A stretch of DNA of 64,000 bases from Bradyrhizobium australiense. Its GTDB lineage: Bacteria > Pseudomonadota > Alphaproteobacteria > Rhizobiales > Xanthobacteraceae. The stretch is taken from assembly GCF_013114825.1 (NCBI RefSeq), contig NZ_JAAVLX010000002.1:558001-622000 (forward strand). The letters run 5' to 3'. The position numbers and the translations under genes are program-made. Below the pieces are notes generated by a model. The model was not told the origin of the DNA and ran no database searches. It was given only the letters and a program-made list of their open reading frames with translations. Shown piece after piece: positions 19,530 to 29,393 of this stretch. Within the stretch, counting starts at the first letter, position 1; every line of letters starts with the position of its first letter.

Positions 19530-20269
19530 GCCTCGCCACCGATCGCGGCAAACTCCAACCGGCCGACAAGCCGACGCTGTACAAGCAGATCCGGATCGAC
19601 ATCGAGCGCCGCATCCTGACCGGAGAATGGCCGCCCGGTCACCGCATTCCGTTCGAGCACGAGCTGATGTCGCGCTATGGCTGCTCGCGCATGACGGTGA
19701 GCAAGGCGCTGTCGGAACTAGCGCAAGCCGATCTTATCGAGCGGCGGCGCAAGGCTGGCAGCTTTGTCCGCCGGCCCACATTTCTGTCGGCGGTGCTCAA
19801 GATCGCCGACATCCGCGCAGAGATAAGCGCGCTCGGCCGCAGTTACGGCTACGAGTTGATCCAGTGCTCGCGGCGGCCTGCAAACGCCACCGACCGCACC
19901 CGCCTTGGAGCAGGTAAATCCGGAAAGGTGATCGCGATTGCCTGCCGTCACAGCGCCGACAACGTGCCGTTCGCCATCGAGGACAGGCTGATCGATCTCG
20001 ACGCCGTGCCCGAAGCGGCTGCGGCGGATTTTGCGACCGAGCCGCCCGGCTCATGGCTGCTTCACCATGTGCCATGGACTGAAGCCGAGCATTCCATCAG
20101 TGCCATCGTGGCTGACGAGCAGGCCGCGGCGGCGCTGGATATCGCGATCGGCGCCCCTTGCCTGGTGATCGACCGACATACCTGGCGCAGCGCCCGGCCG
20201 CTGACGGCCGTGCGCCTGCTCTATCCGGGCGAGTCCCATAAACTGGTTGCTCGCTTCAGAGGCGGCTGA
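19526..20269 (+). CDS. hutC: Histidine utilisation repressor, GntR/HutC family
   Basis: 247 residues. N-terminal GntR winged helix (LYKQIRIDIERRILTGEWPPGHRIPFEHELMSRYG-type, about 17-80, quoted here only by its ends LYKQIRIDIE and MTVSKALSEL) and a C-terminal UTRA ligand domain ending VRLLYPGESHKLVARF. In characterised systems urocanate releases HutC from its operator. The GTCTATAC palindrome at 18123-18130 is its likely target. It overlaps hutF by ATGA and so is autoregulated with it. Confidence 0.93.
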   Translation: MSLATDRGKLQPADKPTLYKQIRIDIERRILTGEWPPGHRIPFEHELMSRYGCSRMTVSKALSELAQADLIERRRKAGSFVRRPTFLSAVLKIADIRAEISALGRSYGYELIQCSRRPANATDRTRLGAGKSGKVIAIACRHSADNVPFAIEDRLIDLDAVPEAAAADFATEPPGSWLLHHVPWTEAEHSISAIVADEQAAAALDIAIGAPCLVIDRHTWRSARPLTAVRLLYPGESHKLVARFRGG

Positions 20270-20382
20270 GAGGGATAACAATGCATGCAAGACCTGGCAC
20301 AAGCTATGCAGCAGTTTTGGCAACAGCTTCGCCGCAACGAGCAATGAAGACCAGTCGATGAACCAGCAAAAGGGATACAGCC

Positions 20383-21327
20383 ATGCGTAGTTTTGGAATT
20401 TTCGCGGCAACCGCCGCTCTCCTGTTGGCCGCCCCGGCCGCCGCCCAGGACGTGAGGGTCGGCATCGGCATTTCCGGATGGACCGGTTTTGCGCCGCTCA
20501 CGCTCGCAAATCAGGCGGGCATCTTCAAGAAGAACGGGCTCGATGTGACGATCAGGAAGATCCCGCAGAAAGACCGCCATCTGGCTATCGCGTCGGGCGA
20601 CATCCAGTGCGCGGCGACCACCGTCGAGACCTGGATATCCTGGAATGCCAATGGTGTCGCGACCAAGCAGATCTTCCAGCTCGACAAGAGCTACGGCGCC
20701 GATGGCATGGCGACGCGAAACGACATCGCCTCGATCAAGGACCTGAAGGGCAAGACGGTTGCCGCGTCCGCACCAGGCACCTCGCCCTATTTTGCCCTAG
20801 CCTGGATGCTCAAGAAGAACGGCCTCTCGGTCAAGGATGTCACAATCGTGAACCTGGAGCCGGCGGCGGCGGCACAGGCATTCGTTTCCGGCCAGAACGA
20901 TGCCGCCATGACCTATGAGCCCTACCTCTCGACGGTGCGTGCGGCACCCGATAAAGGCAAGATCATCGCCACCACGCTCGACTATCCGATGGTGATGGAC
21001 ACGTTCGGCTGCACGCCGAAGTTCCTCACCGAGAACCCGAAAGCCGCCAAGGCGCTGGCCGACAGCTACTTCGAGGCGGTCGCCTTGATCGAAAAGGATC
21101 AGGCCAAGTCCTATGAGATTATGGGCGCCGACGTAAAACAGTCCGGCGAGCAGTTCGGCAACTCGGCCAAATTTCTGCGCTGGCAGGACAAGGCTGCGAA
21201 CCAGACATTCTTCGCGGGCGAATTCCTGACCTTCAACAAGGAAGCTGCAGACCTGTTGCTCGAGATCGGCGTCATCAAATCGGTTCCGAAGATCGACGAC
21301 CTCTTCGACGCGAGCTTCATCAAGTAG
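20383..21327 (+). CDS. ABC transporter substrate-binding protein, nitrate/sulfonate/taurine type
   Basis: 314 residues with a cleavable signal peptide (LLLAAPAAAQ, cut near 22) and an NMT1/TauA-like binding fold; the run IGISGWTGFAPLTLANQAGIF is the family start. The gene follows hutC by 113 bases on the same strand and begins a binding protein-permease-ATPase set. By position it may import histidine, urocanate or a related imidazole, but the family also takes up sulfonates, nitrate and thiamine precursors, so the ligand is unproven. Confidence 0.85.
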   Translation: MRSFGIFAATAALLLAAPAAAQDVRVGIGISGWTGFAPLTLANQAGIFKKNGLDVTIRKIPQKDRHLAIASGDIQCAATTVETWISWNANGVATKQIFQLDKSYGADGMATRNDIASIKDLKGKTVAASAPGTSPYFALAWMLKKNGLSVKDVTIVNLEPAAAAQAFVSGQNDAAMTYEPYLSTVRAAPDKGKIIATTLDYPMVMDTFGCTPKFLTENPKAAKALADSYFEAVALIEKDQAKSYEIMGADVKQSGEQFGNSAKFLRWQDKAANQTFFAGEFLTFNKEAADLLLEIGVIKSVPKIDDLFDASFIK

Positions 21328-21412
21328 TTTTGGTGCGCGCCGCGTCAGTCTCGCTTTCGGTCATGAGAGCGGGACGACGGCGATCAGCGTACCGCTTTTT
21401 AGGATATGCCCC

Positions 21413-22189
21413 GTGATACGTCCCCTGGATCCCGTGACATCGAGGCAGCGTGCGGCCTATGGTCTGGCTTTTTTCGTGCTCTTCGTTGCCGTGTGGGCTT
21501 GGGCGACTTTCGGCGGCTACGTCTCCAAGACGTTTCTCGCCAACCCGCTGACCATGCTGCAGGAGGGTTGGGAGCTGCTGACAACTCACGGCTTCCTGTT
21601 CGACATCGGCATGACGATCTGGCGGGTCGTCGGCGGCTTTGTGCTGGCGACCATCATCGCGGTGCCGCTCGGCGTTTTGATGGGAGCCTACAAGCCGATC
21701 GAAGCGTTCATGGAGCCGTTCGTCTCGTTCGCCCGCTACTTGCCCGCCTCGGCCTTCATTCCCCTGCTGATCCTGTGGGCGGGTATTGGCGAACTGCAGA
21801 AGCTGCTGGTCATCTTCATCGGCTCGGTGTTCCAGATTATCCTGATGGTCACCGTGACGGTCGGAAACACCAGGCGCGACCTCGTTGAAGCAGCCTACAC
21901 GCTCGGCGCCGGCGACCGCGGCATCATCAACCGGGTGCTGCTGCCCTCTTCCGCGCCCGAGGTTGCTGAAATCCTTCGGCTCGTTCTCGGCTGGGCGTGG
22001 ACCTACGTCATCGTCGCCGAGCTGATCGGTTCATCGTCAGGCATCGGCCATATGATCACCGACAGCCAGGCCCTGCTCAACACCGGCCAAATCATCTTCG
22101 GCATCATCGTGATCGGACTGATCGGGCTCATATCAGACTTTCTGTTCAAGGCCTTCAACGCGTGGCTGTTTCCGTGGAAACTGGCATGA
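21413..22189 (+). CDS. ABC transporter permease, SsuC/TauC type
   Basis: 258 residues with about six membrane segments and the EAA loop VEAAYTLGAGDRGIINRVLLP near 160. The start is GTG 21413 after AGGA. It pairs with the binding protein upstream and the ATPase, which it overlaps by ATGA. Confidence 0.88.
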   Translation: MIRPLDPVTSRQRAAYGLAFFVLFVAVWAWATFGGYVSKTFLANPLTMLQEGWELLTTHGFLFDIGMTIWRVVGGFVLATIIAVPLGVLMGAYKPIEAFMEPFVSFARYLPASAFIPLLILWAGIGELQKLLVIFIGSVFQIILMVTVTVGNTRRDLVEAAYTLGAGDRGIINRVLLPSSAPEVAEILRLVLGWAWTYVIVAELIGSSSGIGHMITDSQALLNTGQIIFGIIVIGLIGLISDFLFKAFNAWLFPWKLA

Positions 22190-22971
22190 CCGAGTTAAAG
22201 ATCGATCAGGTCGCCCGCACCTTCCCCGCGCGCCAGGGCCATGCGCCGACCCGCGCGCTTGAACCGATCGACCTCAACGTCCGCAACAATGACTTCGTTA
22301 CCATCCTCGGCCCATCGGGCTGCGGGAAATCAACCTTGCTGCGCATCGTCGCCGGGCTTGACCGGCCGACCAGCGGCCGCGTCATTCTCGACGGGCAAGA
22401 GGTCACGGGACCTGGGGCGGATCGCGGCATGGTGTTTCAGTCCTACACGCTGTTTCCATGGCTCAGCGTGCGCGAAAACATCGCGTTCGGCCTGCGCGAG
22501 CGCGGTGTTTCCGAAGCGGATCGCGGCAAGATCGCCGACGGCTTCATCGATCGGGTCGGTCTGTCGGGCTTTGAGAATCATTGGCCGAAGCAACTCTCCG
22601 GCGGCATGCAGCAACGCACGGCGATTGCGCGAGCCCTCGCCAACGATCCAAAAATCCTGCTGCTCGACGAACCTTTCGGCGCGCTGGACAACCAAACCCG
22701 CGTGCTGATGCAGGAAATGCTGCTCGGCATCTGGGAGCGCGATCAGAAAACCGTGCTGTTCGTCACCCACGATATCGAAGAGGCGATCTTCCTGGGCAGC
22801 CGCGTCATCGTAATGAGCGCCCGTCCGGGCCGCATCAAGGCCGAGATCGCGGTCGATCTGCCCCACCCGAGATCCTACAAGATCAAGACCACGCCCGAAT
22901 TCGTCAGCCTGAAGGAACGGCTCGTCGAAGAGATCCGCGCTGAGGCATTGAAGGTCGCGGTCCATGCCTGA
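22186..22971 (+). CDS. ABC transporter ATP-binding protein, SsuB/TauB type
   Basis: 261 residues. Walker [10 protein letters not shown] (about 43), signature LSGGMQQR (about 140), Walker [13 protein letters not shown], and the switch His in FVTHDIEEA. The ATG at 22186 overlaps the permease stop; the same frame is open 63 codons upstream but that part is inside the permease gene. Completes the importer downstream of hutC. Confidence 0.92.
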   Translation: MTELKIDQVARTFPARQGHAPTRALEPIDLNVRNNDFVTILGPSGCGKSTLLRIVAGLDRPTSGRVILDGQEVTGPGADRGMVFQSYTLFPWLSVRENIAFGLRERGVSEADRGKIADGFIDRVGLSGFENHWPKQLSGGMQQRTAIARALANDPKILLLDEPFGALDNQTRVLMQEMLLGIWERDQKTVLFVTHDIEEAIFLGSRVIVMSARPGRIKAEIAVDLPHPRSYKIKTTPEFVSLKERLVEEIRAEALKVAVHA

Positions 22972-23278
22972 CGATCATTCGCCTGTCGCCGTTGCTCGGG
23001 ACAGAAAAAACCTAAGCACCTAAATTAGACGTGATGTCCGCTCGGCGCCTGAAGAGGACAAAACGAGGTCTTCGTTTGCAGTTCCTGTCAACACGGCAAC
23101 GAGCAGCCCCGGACAAGAGTTCCGAACTCCCCTTCCGGTGAAATCGGTCCCGATTGTTGCTACGCTGGCGGCCTAACCGGAGCCGCTGGATGCCGTAGCA
23201 TCCATCACTCCCGATCGCCTCGTGATTGCGCACCTCCAACCCAATGCGACCTTCCGCATCCCGACAGGGAGACAGCCC
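22972..23278. other. Intergenic region before the PLP enzyme
   Basis: 307 bases without a gene I can support. I looked for a SAM-II riboswitch, common before methionine-related genes in this class, and did not see its conserved pairing or GCTAAA-type core. It ends with a ribosome site (GGGAGA) at about 23267. Confidence 0.5.
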
Positions 23279-24562
23279 ATGGTGAAACCGTTTCCGTCGA
23301 AGACCCACATCGGCAACCACATGCTGCACCCGGAAACGCTGATGCTGAACTACGGCTACGATCCGCAATTGTCGGAAGGAGCCGTCAAACCACCGGTCTT
23401 CCTGACCTCGACTTTCGTCTTCAGGACCGCCGAAGACGGACAGGACTTCTTCGATTATGTTGCGGGCCGGCGCGAGCCGCCCGAGGGAATGGGCGCGGGT
23501 TTGGTCTACTCACGTTTCAATCACCCCAATAGCGAGATCGTCGAGGACAGGCTCTCGGTCTACGAGCGCGCCGAGAATTGCGCGCTGTTCTCTTCGGGCA
23601 TGGCCGCGATTTCGACCACAATCCTGGCCTTCGTCCGTCCCGGCGACGTCATCCTGCACTCGCAACCACTCTATGGCGGGACGGAGACTTTGTTTGCAAA
23701 AACGCTTGCGCAACTCTCCATCGGCGCGGTGGGCTTTTCCGACGGCATTGACGAAGCGGCGGTCAGAGCGGCAGCGCAGGACGCCATGCGCAAAGGCCGG
23801 GTTGCGATGATTTTCATTGAGACGCCGGCCAATCCCACCAACGGCCTGGTCGACATAGCGATGGTCCGTCGCGTCGCCGAGATGATCGGGCCGGCCCAGG
23901 GAAATACACCGATCATTGCGTGCGACAATACGTTGCTCGGCCCGGTGTTTCAGCGACCAATCGAACACGGCGCGGATCTTTCGCTGTACTCGCTGACCAA
24001 ATATATCGGCGGACATTCCGATTTGATCGCAGGCGCTGCGCTCGGCTCAAAAGCACTCATGAAAGACATCAAAGCGTTGCGAGGCGCGATTGGCACCCAG
24101 CTGGACCCGCATTCATGCTGGATGATCAGCCGGTCGCTCGAAACGCTGGGCATCCGCATGGAGAAGGCTGACGCAAACGCGCGGCTCGTCGCGGATTACC
24201 TGCGCGATCACCCCAAAGTGGCAAAGGTCCATTACCTTGGTCACCACGATGAGCAATCCCCTGCCGGCCGCCTGTTTGCCAGGCAATGCACTGGTGCGGG
24301 CTCGACATTCTCGTTCGACATTCTCGGCGGCCAAGCCGCAGCATTCAAATTCCTGAACGCGCTGCAGATCCTCAAGCTGGCGGTGAGCCTGGGCGGCACC
24401 GAGTCGCTTGCCAGCCTGCCCGCAAGCATGACTCACTCCGGCGTTCCGGCTGATATTCGGCAAAAAATAGGCGTTCTCGACTGCACGATCCGGCTGTCGA
24501 TCGGCATCGAGCACCCATCCGATCTGATCGCTGATATCGCGCAGGCCTTGAACGCGGCATAG
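23279..24562 (+). CDS. Cystathionine gamma-synthase family PLP-dependent protein
   Basis: 427 residues of the Cys/Met-metabolism PLP family (fold type I). The Schiff-base Lys is in [11 protein letters not shown] (about 239) and the PLP phosphate site in [13 protein letters not shown] (about 100). Members split or form C-S bonds (cystathionine synthase/lyase, methionine gamma-lyase); this subgroup, starting [16 protein letters not shown], is common in bradyrhizobia and not clearly assigned. I preferred ATG 23279, preceded by GGGAGA, over the upstream ATG-like start at 23222. Confidence 0.85.
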   Translation: MVKPFPSKTHIGNHMLHPETLMLNYGYDPQLSEGAVKPPVFLTSTFVFRTAEDGQDFFDYVAGRREPPEGMGAGLVYSRFNHPNSEIVEDRLSVYERAENCALFSSGMAAISTTILAFVRPGDVILHSQPLYGGTETLFAKTLAQLSIGAVGFSDGIDEAAVRAAAQDAMRKGRVAMIFIETPANPTNGLVDIAMVRRVAEMIGPAQGNTPIIACDNTLLGPVFQRPIEHGADLSLYSLTKYIGGHSDLIAGAALGSKALMKDIKALRGAIGTQLDPHSCWMISRSLETLGIRMEKADANARLVADYLRDHPKVAKVHYLGHHDEQSPAGRLFARQCTGAGSTFSFDILGGQAAAFKFLNALQILKLAVSLGGTESLASLPASMTHSGVPADIRQKIGVLDCTIRLSIGIEHPSDLIADIAQALNAA

Positions 24563-24692
24563 CCGCACGCAACGCCTCGACGACAACGGGACGAACCGAC
24601 TGGGAGGCGGTTCCCATCTGAGGGCGCTGCAAGCAATTGCTAAGCAGGCAAGATCGACCTAACGTGCAATGAAAAGACCGGGTGGAAACACA

Positions 24693-25781
24693 ATGGCGCT
24701 TATCAAGTCAACCGAGGCCGGACTCTACCGGATCCCCCTGCCCGTCACCCTCTCCGACAGCACGCATGGCGAACTCAAAGCCTTCGAACTGCTGACATGC
24801 CGCGTCCGCGATTCCGACGGGGCCGAAGGTGTCGGCTATAGTTATACCGTCGGCCGCAACGGCGGCGCGATCGCCGACATCCTCCGGCGAGAGATTCCCG
24901 AACTGATCGAGGGCCGCGAAGCCGATGATACCGAAGCCATCTGGCATCACGTCTGGTGGGGCTTGCATTACGGCGGGCGCGGCGGGCCGCCGGTGCTGGC
25001 GCTCTCTGCCCTCGATATCGCCCTGTGGGACCTGAAGTCGCGCCGCGCCAATCTGCCGCTGTTTCGTATGTTAGGCGGCTTCGACGCCCGCGTGCCCTGC
25101 TACGCCGGCGGCATCGACCTCGATCTGTCTATCGACGGGCTTTTGAAGCAAACCGACGACAATCTCGCCAAGGGCTTTCGCGCCATCAAGATGAAGGTGG
25201 GCCGCCCCGATCTCGCATCCGACGTCGCGCGCGTGCACGCGATGCGCCAACATCTTGGCGACGGCTTCCCGCTGATGGCGGATGCCAACATGAAATGGAC
25301 GGTAGAGGAAGCCATCCGCGCGGCGGGCGCGCTGCAACCCTACGATCTCACCTGGCTCGAAGAGCCCATCATTCCCGACGATATTGCCGGCCACGTTCGC
25401 ATCTTAGCTGCCGGCGGCGTTCCGATCGCGGCCGGCGAAAACCTGCGCTCGCTCTGGGAGTTCAAGAACTATATCGCGGCCGGCGCGGTGTCCTATCCCG
25501 AGCCCGACGTCACCAATTGCGGCGGGGTTACGGCTTTCATGAAGATCGCGCGGCTGGCGGAAGCGTTCAATCTCCCGGTGACCAGCCACGGCGCACATGA
25601 CGTTACCGTGCATTTGCTCGCGGCCTGTCCGAACCGCTCCTATCTCGAAGCACACGGGTTTGGGCTCGATAGCTACATCGAGCAGCCACTTGTCCTCCGT
25701 GAAGGCATGGCATTGGCGCCGACGCGGCCCGGCCACGGACTCACATTCGACTGGGAAAAGCTGGCGCAGCTCGCAAGATAG
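24693..25781 (+). CDS. Mandelate racemase/muconate lactonizing enzyme family protein
   Basis: 362 residues of the enolase superfamily. The barrel carries KMKVG (Lys base, near 165), metal ligands in DANMKW, LEEP and GENLRS, and a His in SHGAHD near 300 as the second acid/base. It removes the proton next to a carboxylate; sugar-acid dehydration is the commonest function. ATG 24693 follows GGTGG; an ATG at 24669 is also in frame. It stands alone on the plus strand after the PLP enzyme, so the context gives no substrate. Confidence 0.85.
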   Translation: MALIKSTEAGLYRIPLPVTLSDSTHGELKAFELLTCRVRDSDGAEGVGYSYTVGRNGGAIADILRREIPELIEGREADDTEAIWHHVWWGLHYGGRGGPPVLALSALDIALWDLKSRRANLPLFRMLGGFDARVPCYAGGIDLDLSIDGLLKQTDDNLAKGFRAIKMKVGRPDLASDVARVHAMRQHLGDGFPLMADANMKWTVEEAIRAAGALQPYDLTWLEEPIIPDDIAGHVRILAAGGVPIAAGENLRSLWEFKNYIAAGAVSYPEPDVTNCGGVTAFMKIARLAEAFNLPVTSHGAHDVTVHLLAACPNRSYLEAHGFGLDSYIEQPLVLREGMALAPTRPGHGLTFDWEKLAQLAR

Positions 25782-26200
25782 CAGGAGAGGTCACCCGGCG
25801 ACGGTGCTGATCACAGCGGCCTTCTCGCAAATTCTTGCAAAACGGGTCCTGCATAACGGCCGCCAGGAAAAATTGGCAGCTCTGCGAGTGGCGGCCCAGC
25901 TTTCGTCCAAAATAGAGTGCAAAGACAACACGTTGTGAAGTCGATCCGGCGCGCATTCTGATAGCGTCCTCTAAGCGCCGTCTCGCCGCGCAGTCCTGTA
26001 CAATGAATGTTTAGGCAGGAGGATGGCCGCACACGAAAATTCAAAAGCAAATCGTACGATTCAGCCTGCGGTTTCCAAGCAAGGCCGGCTGGGACCGGCA
26101 TTGCGATCAAACTCGTAAAGCAACGGCGTTGAGCGGTTAGAAAAATGTTCTCGCTCACGTCGAAGAAACATCAGCAGCTTATGAAAAGCGAGGAACGATC
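25782..26200. other. Intergenic region before the Tat-exported molybdenum hydroxylase
   Basis: 419 bases with no gene I can support on either strand; the small open frames have no recognisable content. It should hold the promoter of the 26201 operon, but I see no convincing -35/-10 pair. A good ribosome site (GCGAGGA) precedes 26201. Confidence 0.45.
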
Positions 26201-26653
26201 ATGATCAAGGTGAAGATCAATAGCCAGGAGCATAGCTGGGACGGCGACCCGGATCTTCCATTACTCTGGTTTCTGCGCGATGAGGCCGGCTTGACAGGCA
26301 CGAAATACGGCTGCGGTCAGGCTTTGTGCGGTGCATGCACCGTGATCGTCGATAAACAGGCCGTCCGCGCCTGCATCACCTCCGTTTCCGACGTGGTCGG
26401 CCGGGAGGTCACGACAATTGAAGGCCTTCATCCCACCGGAGACCATCCGGTCCAGAAGGCCTGGCGCCAACTGAATGTCCCGCAATGCGGTTTTTGCCAA
26501 GTAGGCCAGATCATGCAGGCCGCCGCCCTTTTGATTGAAAATCCAAAACCCAACCACGACCAAATACGCGAAGCGATGGCCGGCAACATCTGCCGCTGCG
26601 GCTGTTACCAGCGCATCGAAAATGCAGTCCATCTCGCTTCGACGGGGGTCTGA
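26201..26653 (+). CDS. iorA: 2Fe-2S subunit of periplasmic molybdenum hydroxylase (IorA-like)
   Basis: 150 residues. Two 2Fe-2S sites: CGQALCGACTV near 40 and CGFCQVGQ...CRCGCYQR near 98-135. This is the small subunit of the isoquinoline 1-oxidoreductase/aldehyde dehydrogenase branch, which lacks an FAD subunit and hands electrons to a c-type cytochrome or quinone. It lacks its own signal peptide and would be exported with the large subunit, encoded two bases downstream. The symbol is by family resemblance; isoquinoline is not implied. Confidence 0.85.
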   Translation: MIKVKINSQEHSWDGDPDLPLLWFLRDEAGLTGTKYGCGQALCGACTVIVDKQAVRACITSVSDVVGREVTTIEGLHPTGDHPVQKAWRQLNVPQCGFCQVGQIMQAAALLIENPKPNHDQIREAMAGNICRCGCYQRIENAVHLASTGV

Positions 26654-26655
26654 CC

Positions 26656-28974
26656 ATGAACATTCACACAAATCCCAAAAAGCTTCGTGGCTTTGAGCGG
26701 TACGTCAAAGTCGACAACGTTTCACGTCGCAGCATCCTGAAGGGCCTCGGGCTGGCCGGCGGCTTCGTTTTGGCCGCCCCCGTGATGTCGCGCCCTGCCC
26801 TTGCCGCGTACCAGACCGGCGCAGACAAGATGCCGCACGGTACCGTGGTGGATCCACGCGTGTTCGTCGCCATCGCACCTGATGGCATTGTCACGATCGT
26901 TGCACACCGTGCCGAGATGGGAACCGGCGTGCGCACCAGCCTGCCGATGATCGTTGCCGAAGAGATGGAGGCCGACTGGTCGCGCGTTCGCGTCCAGCAG
27001 GCGCATGGCGACGAGGTCAAATTCGGCAACCAAGACACCGACGGATCGCGCAGCACGCGTCACTACCTGATGCCGATGCGTCAGATCGGCGCTTCGGCCC
27101 GCACGATGCTCGAAGCCGCAGCGGCGAAGCGCTGGGGCGTGCCTGCGACCGAAGTGAAGGCGGTCAATCACGAGGTCGTCCACGGTGCCAGCGGACGCCG
27201 CATCGGCTTCGGTGATTTGGCAGCCGACGCCGCCAAGGAGTCGGTACCGAGTGTCGAAGGCCTGAGGCTGAAGGATCCAAAGGACTTCCGCTATCTCGGC
27301 AAGGGTCAGATCAGCATGGTCGACCTCCGCGATATCACGGTGGGAACCGCGCGTTACGGCGCCGACGTCCGTCTGCCCGGCTTGAAATACGCCGTCATTG
27401 CCCGGCCGCCAGTTACCGGCGGCAAGGTCGTGTCGTTCGACGGGGCGGAGGCCATGAAGGTTTCCGGCGTCGAGAAGGTGATGGAAGTCAAGGGCTGGCC
27501 GTGGCCTTCTAAATTCCAGCCGCTCGGCGGCGTCGCAGTGATTGCGCGCAACACCGGGGCTGCGATCAAGGGGCGCGACGCCCTGAAGATCGTCTGGGAC
27601 GACGGCGCCAACGGCAAATACGACTCCGTCGCCTACCGGGCCGAACTCGAGGAAGCCGCGCGGAAGCCCGGCCTGGTGGTACGCAAGGAGGGTGACGTAG
27701 AAGCCGCCTTGAAGGGCGCCGACAAGGTGATCGTCGGTGAGTACTATCTGCCGCATCTCGCCCACGTCGCCATGGAGCCGCCGGTTGCGGTCGCGGATGT
27801 CAGGGGCGACAAGGCAGAGATCTGGGCCCCGGTGCAAAGCGCAGGCGGAACCCGCGAGGACGTCGCCAAGACGCTCGGCATTCCCCAGGAGAATGTCACC
27901 GTCAACGTTACCCTGCTCGGCGGCGGCTTCGGACGCAAGTCAAAGTGTGATTTCGCCATCGAAGCGGCCCTGCTTTCAAAGGAGCTCGGCGCCCCCGTAA
28001 AGGTGCAATGGACCCGTGAAGATGACGTTCGCAACGGCTTCCTGCACACCGTCTCGGTGGAACGCATCGAGGCCGGTCTCGACAAGAGCGGCAAGGTCAC
28101 GGCCTGGCGGCACCGCAGTGTCGCACCCAGCATCGCCTCGACATTTGCCGCCAACACGGTGCATCAGGCGCCGTTTGAACTCGGCATGGGGCTGGTCGAC
28201 ATGCCGTTCGAGATCGCTAACGTCCAGTGCGAGAATCCAGAAGCGGCGGCGCATGCCCGCATCGGCTGGTTCCGCTCGGTGTCCAACATCCCGCGCGCCT
28301 TTGCGGTGCAATCGATGGTGGCCGAACTGGCACACGCCACCAAACGCGATCCAAAGGACATGCTGCTGGAGCTGATCGGCTCTCCGCGGATCGTCAAGCT
28401 CGATTCCGTGAAAGACCTCTGGAACTATGGCGAGCCCTACGACAGCTATCCGATCGATACCGCGCGTCTTCGCAAGGTCGTCGAACTGGTCGCAGACAAG
28501 GGCGGCTGGGGGCGGTCGGTCGCCAAGGGTCACGGGCTCGGTATTGCCGCGCATCGCAGCTTCGTCAGCTATATTGCGACGATCGTCGAAGTGGCCGTTG
28601 ACGACAAGGGCAAGCTCACCGTGCCCCGGGTTGATACCGCGATCGATTGCGGAACCTACGTCAATCCGGAGCGGATCCAGTCGCAGATCGAAGGCGCCGC
28701 GATCATGGGCCTGAGCCTCGCCAAACATGGCGCGATTACCTTCAAGGACGGCAAGGTGCAACAGGGCAATTTCGACGATTTCCCGTTACTTCGGATCGAC
28801 GAATCCCCTGCCGTGACCAATGTCTACATCGTGCCGCCCGGTCCCGACACGCCACCGAGCGGCGTCGGTGAACCGGGCGTACCGCCCTTTGCGCCGGCGC
28901 TGATCAACGCGATCTTTGCCGCGACCGGCAAACGCATCCGCGCGCTGCCGATCGGCAAGCAATTGGAGGCATAA
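26656..28974 (+). CDS. iorB: Molybdopterin-binding large subunit, Tat-exported (IorB-like)
   Basis: 772 residues. The twin-arginine signal [20 protein letters not shown] lies near 23-45, so the complex works in the periplasm. Molybdopterin-binding runs LGGGFGRKS (about 420) and the catalytic Glu in [17 protein letters not shown] (about 735) are present. Relatives oxidise aldehydes or N-heterocycles. The neighbouring PQQ alcohol dehydrogenase suggests an aldehyde substrate, as an inference. No cytochrome gene lies in this operon. Confidence 0.87.
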   Translation: MNIHTNPKKLRGFERYVKVDNVSRRSILKGLGLAGGFVLAAPVMSRPALAAYQTGADKMPHGTVVDPRVFVAIAPDGIVTIVAHRAEMGTGVRTSLPMIVAEEMEADWSRVRVQQAHGDEVKFGNQDTDGSRSTRHYLMPMRQIGASARTMLEAAAAKRWGVPATEVKAVNHEVVHGASGRRIGFGDLAADAAKESVPSVEGLRLKDPKDFRYLGKGQISMVDLRDITVGTARYGADVRLPGLKYAVIARPPVTGGKVVSFDGAEAMKVSGVEKVMEVKGWPWPSKFQPLGGVAVIARNTGAAIKGRDALKIVWDDGANGKYDSVAYRAELEEAARKPGLVVRKEGDVEAALKGADKVIVGEYYLPHLAHVAMEPPVAVADVRGDKAEIWAPVQSAGGTREDVAKTLGIPQENVTVNVTLLGGGFGRKSKCDFAIEAALLSKELGAPVKVQWTREDDVRNGFLHTVSVERIEAGLDKSGKVTAWRHRSVAPSIASTFAANTVHQAPFELGMGLVDMPFEIANVQCENPEAAAHARIGWFRSVSNIPRAFAVQSMVAELAHATKRDPKDMLLELIGSPRIVKLDSVKDLWNYGEPYDSYPIDTARLRKVVELVADKGGWGRSVAKGHGLGIAAHRSFVSYIATIVEVAVDDKGKLTVPRVDTAIDCGTYVNPERIQSQIEGAAIMGLSLAKHGAITFKDGKVQQGNFDDFPLLRIDESPAVTNVYIVPPGPDTPPSGVGEPGVPPFAPALINAIFAATGKRIRALPIGKQLEA

Positions 28975-29029
28975 GGGGGAACGCTAGGCCTCACCGGCCG
29001 TTTTCGTTGATCTAAGAGGAGCCAGATCG

Positions 29030-29293
29030 ATGAAACCCAACTCAACAGCGCTCGCGGTGTCGCTGCTGTCGAGCGCGCTCTTGTTGACTGCACAGGCGGC
29101 GATCGCTCAAACGACCTCGCCGCCGAGCACGACCGCAACGCGCCCGGCAACCACGCCTCCGGGACAATCTTCCATGCCAAACGAAAGCCCGCCGGCCACG
29201 ACAACCCAGACCACCGGCGAAGCCAGTCGCGATCCCGTCATCAAGCAGATGAACGAAGACGAGAAGCGGAAGGTCGAGACCAAAGGCAAGTAG
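29030..29293 (+). CDS. Small secreted Thr/Pro-rich protein
   Basis: 87 residues: a signal peptide (cut near AIAQ, residue 26) and a mature part rich in Thr, Pro and Ser with a short charged tail, [17 protein letters not shown] recognise no domain. It follows iorB by 55 bases with AGAGGAG before its ATG and ends just before a strong terminator, so it closes that operon. Composition resembles the secreted protein at 62289-62615 but without clear homology. Confidence 0.65.
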   Translation: MKPNSTALAVSLLSSALLLTAQAAIAQTTSPPSTTATRPATTPPGQSSMPNESPPATTTQTTGEASRDPVIKQMNEDEKRKVETKGK

Positions 29294-29318
29294 CCCGAAG
29301 CATCGACAGTCGGCAGTA

Positions 29319-29353
29319 AAAAAGGGCGGCGAACATTCGTTCGCCGCCCTTTT
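29319..29353. terminator. Bidirectional intrinsic terminator
   Basis: AAAAGGGCGGCGAA (29320-29333) pairs perfectly with TTCGCCGCCCTTTT (29340-29353) around a six-base loop. T runs on both sides make it active for the plus-strand iorAB transcript and the minus-strand PQQ dehydrogenase transcript, which converge here. Confidence 0.9.
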
Positions 29354-29393
29354 CTCATCTTGGTCCACACCAAGCAGACCTGAGGTTTGCCGA

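Noticed and set aside
22972-23278. SAM-II riboswitch before the PLP enzyme
   Set aside because: The conserved core and pseudoknot pairing of that riboswitch were not found.
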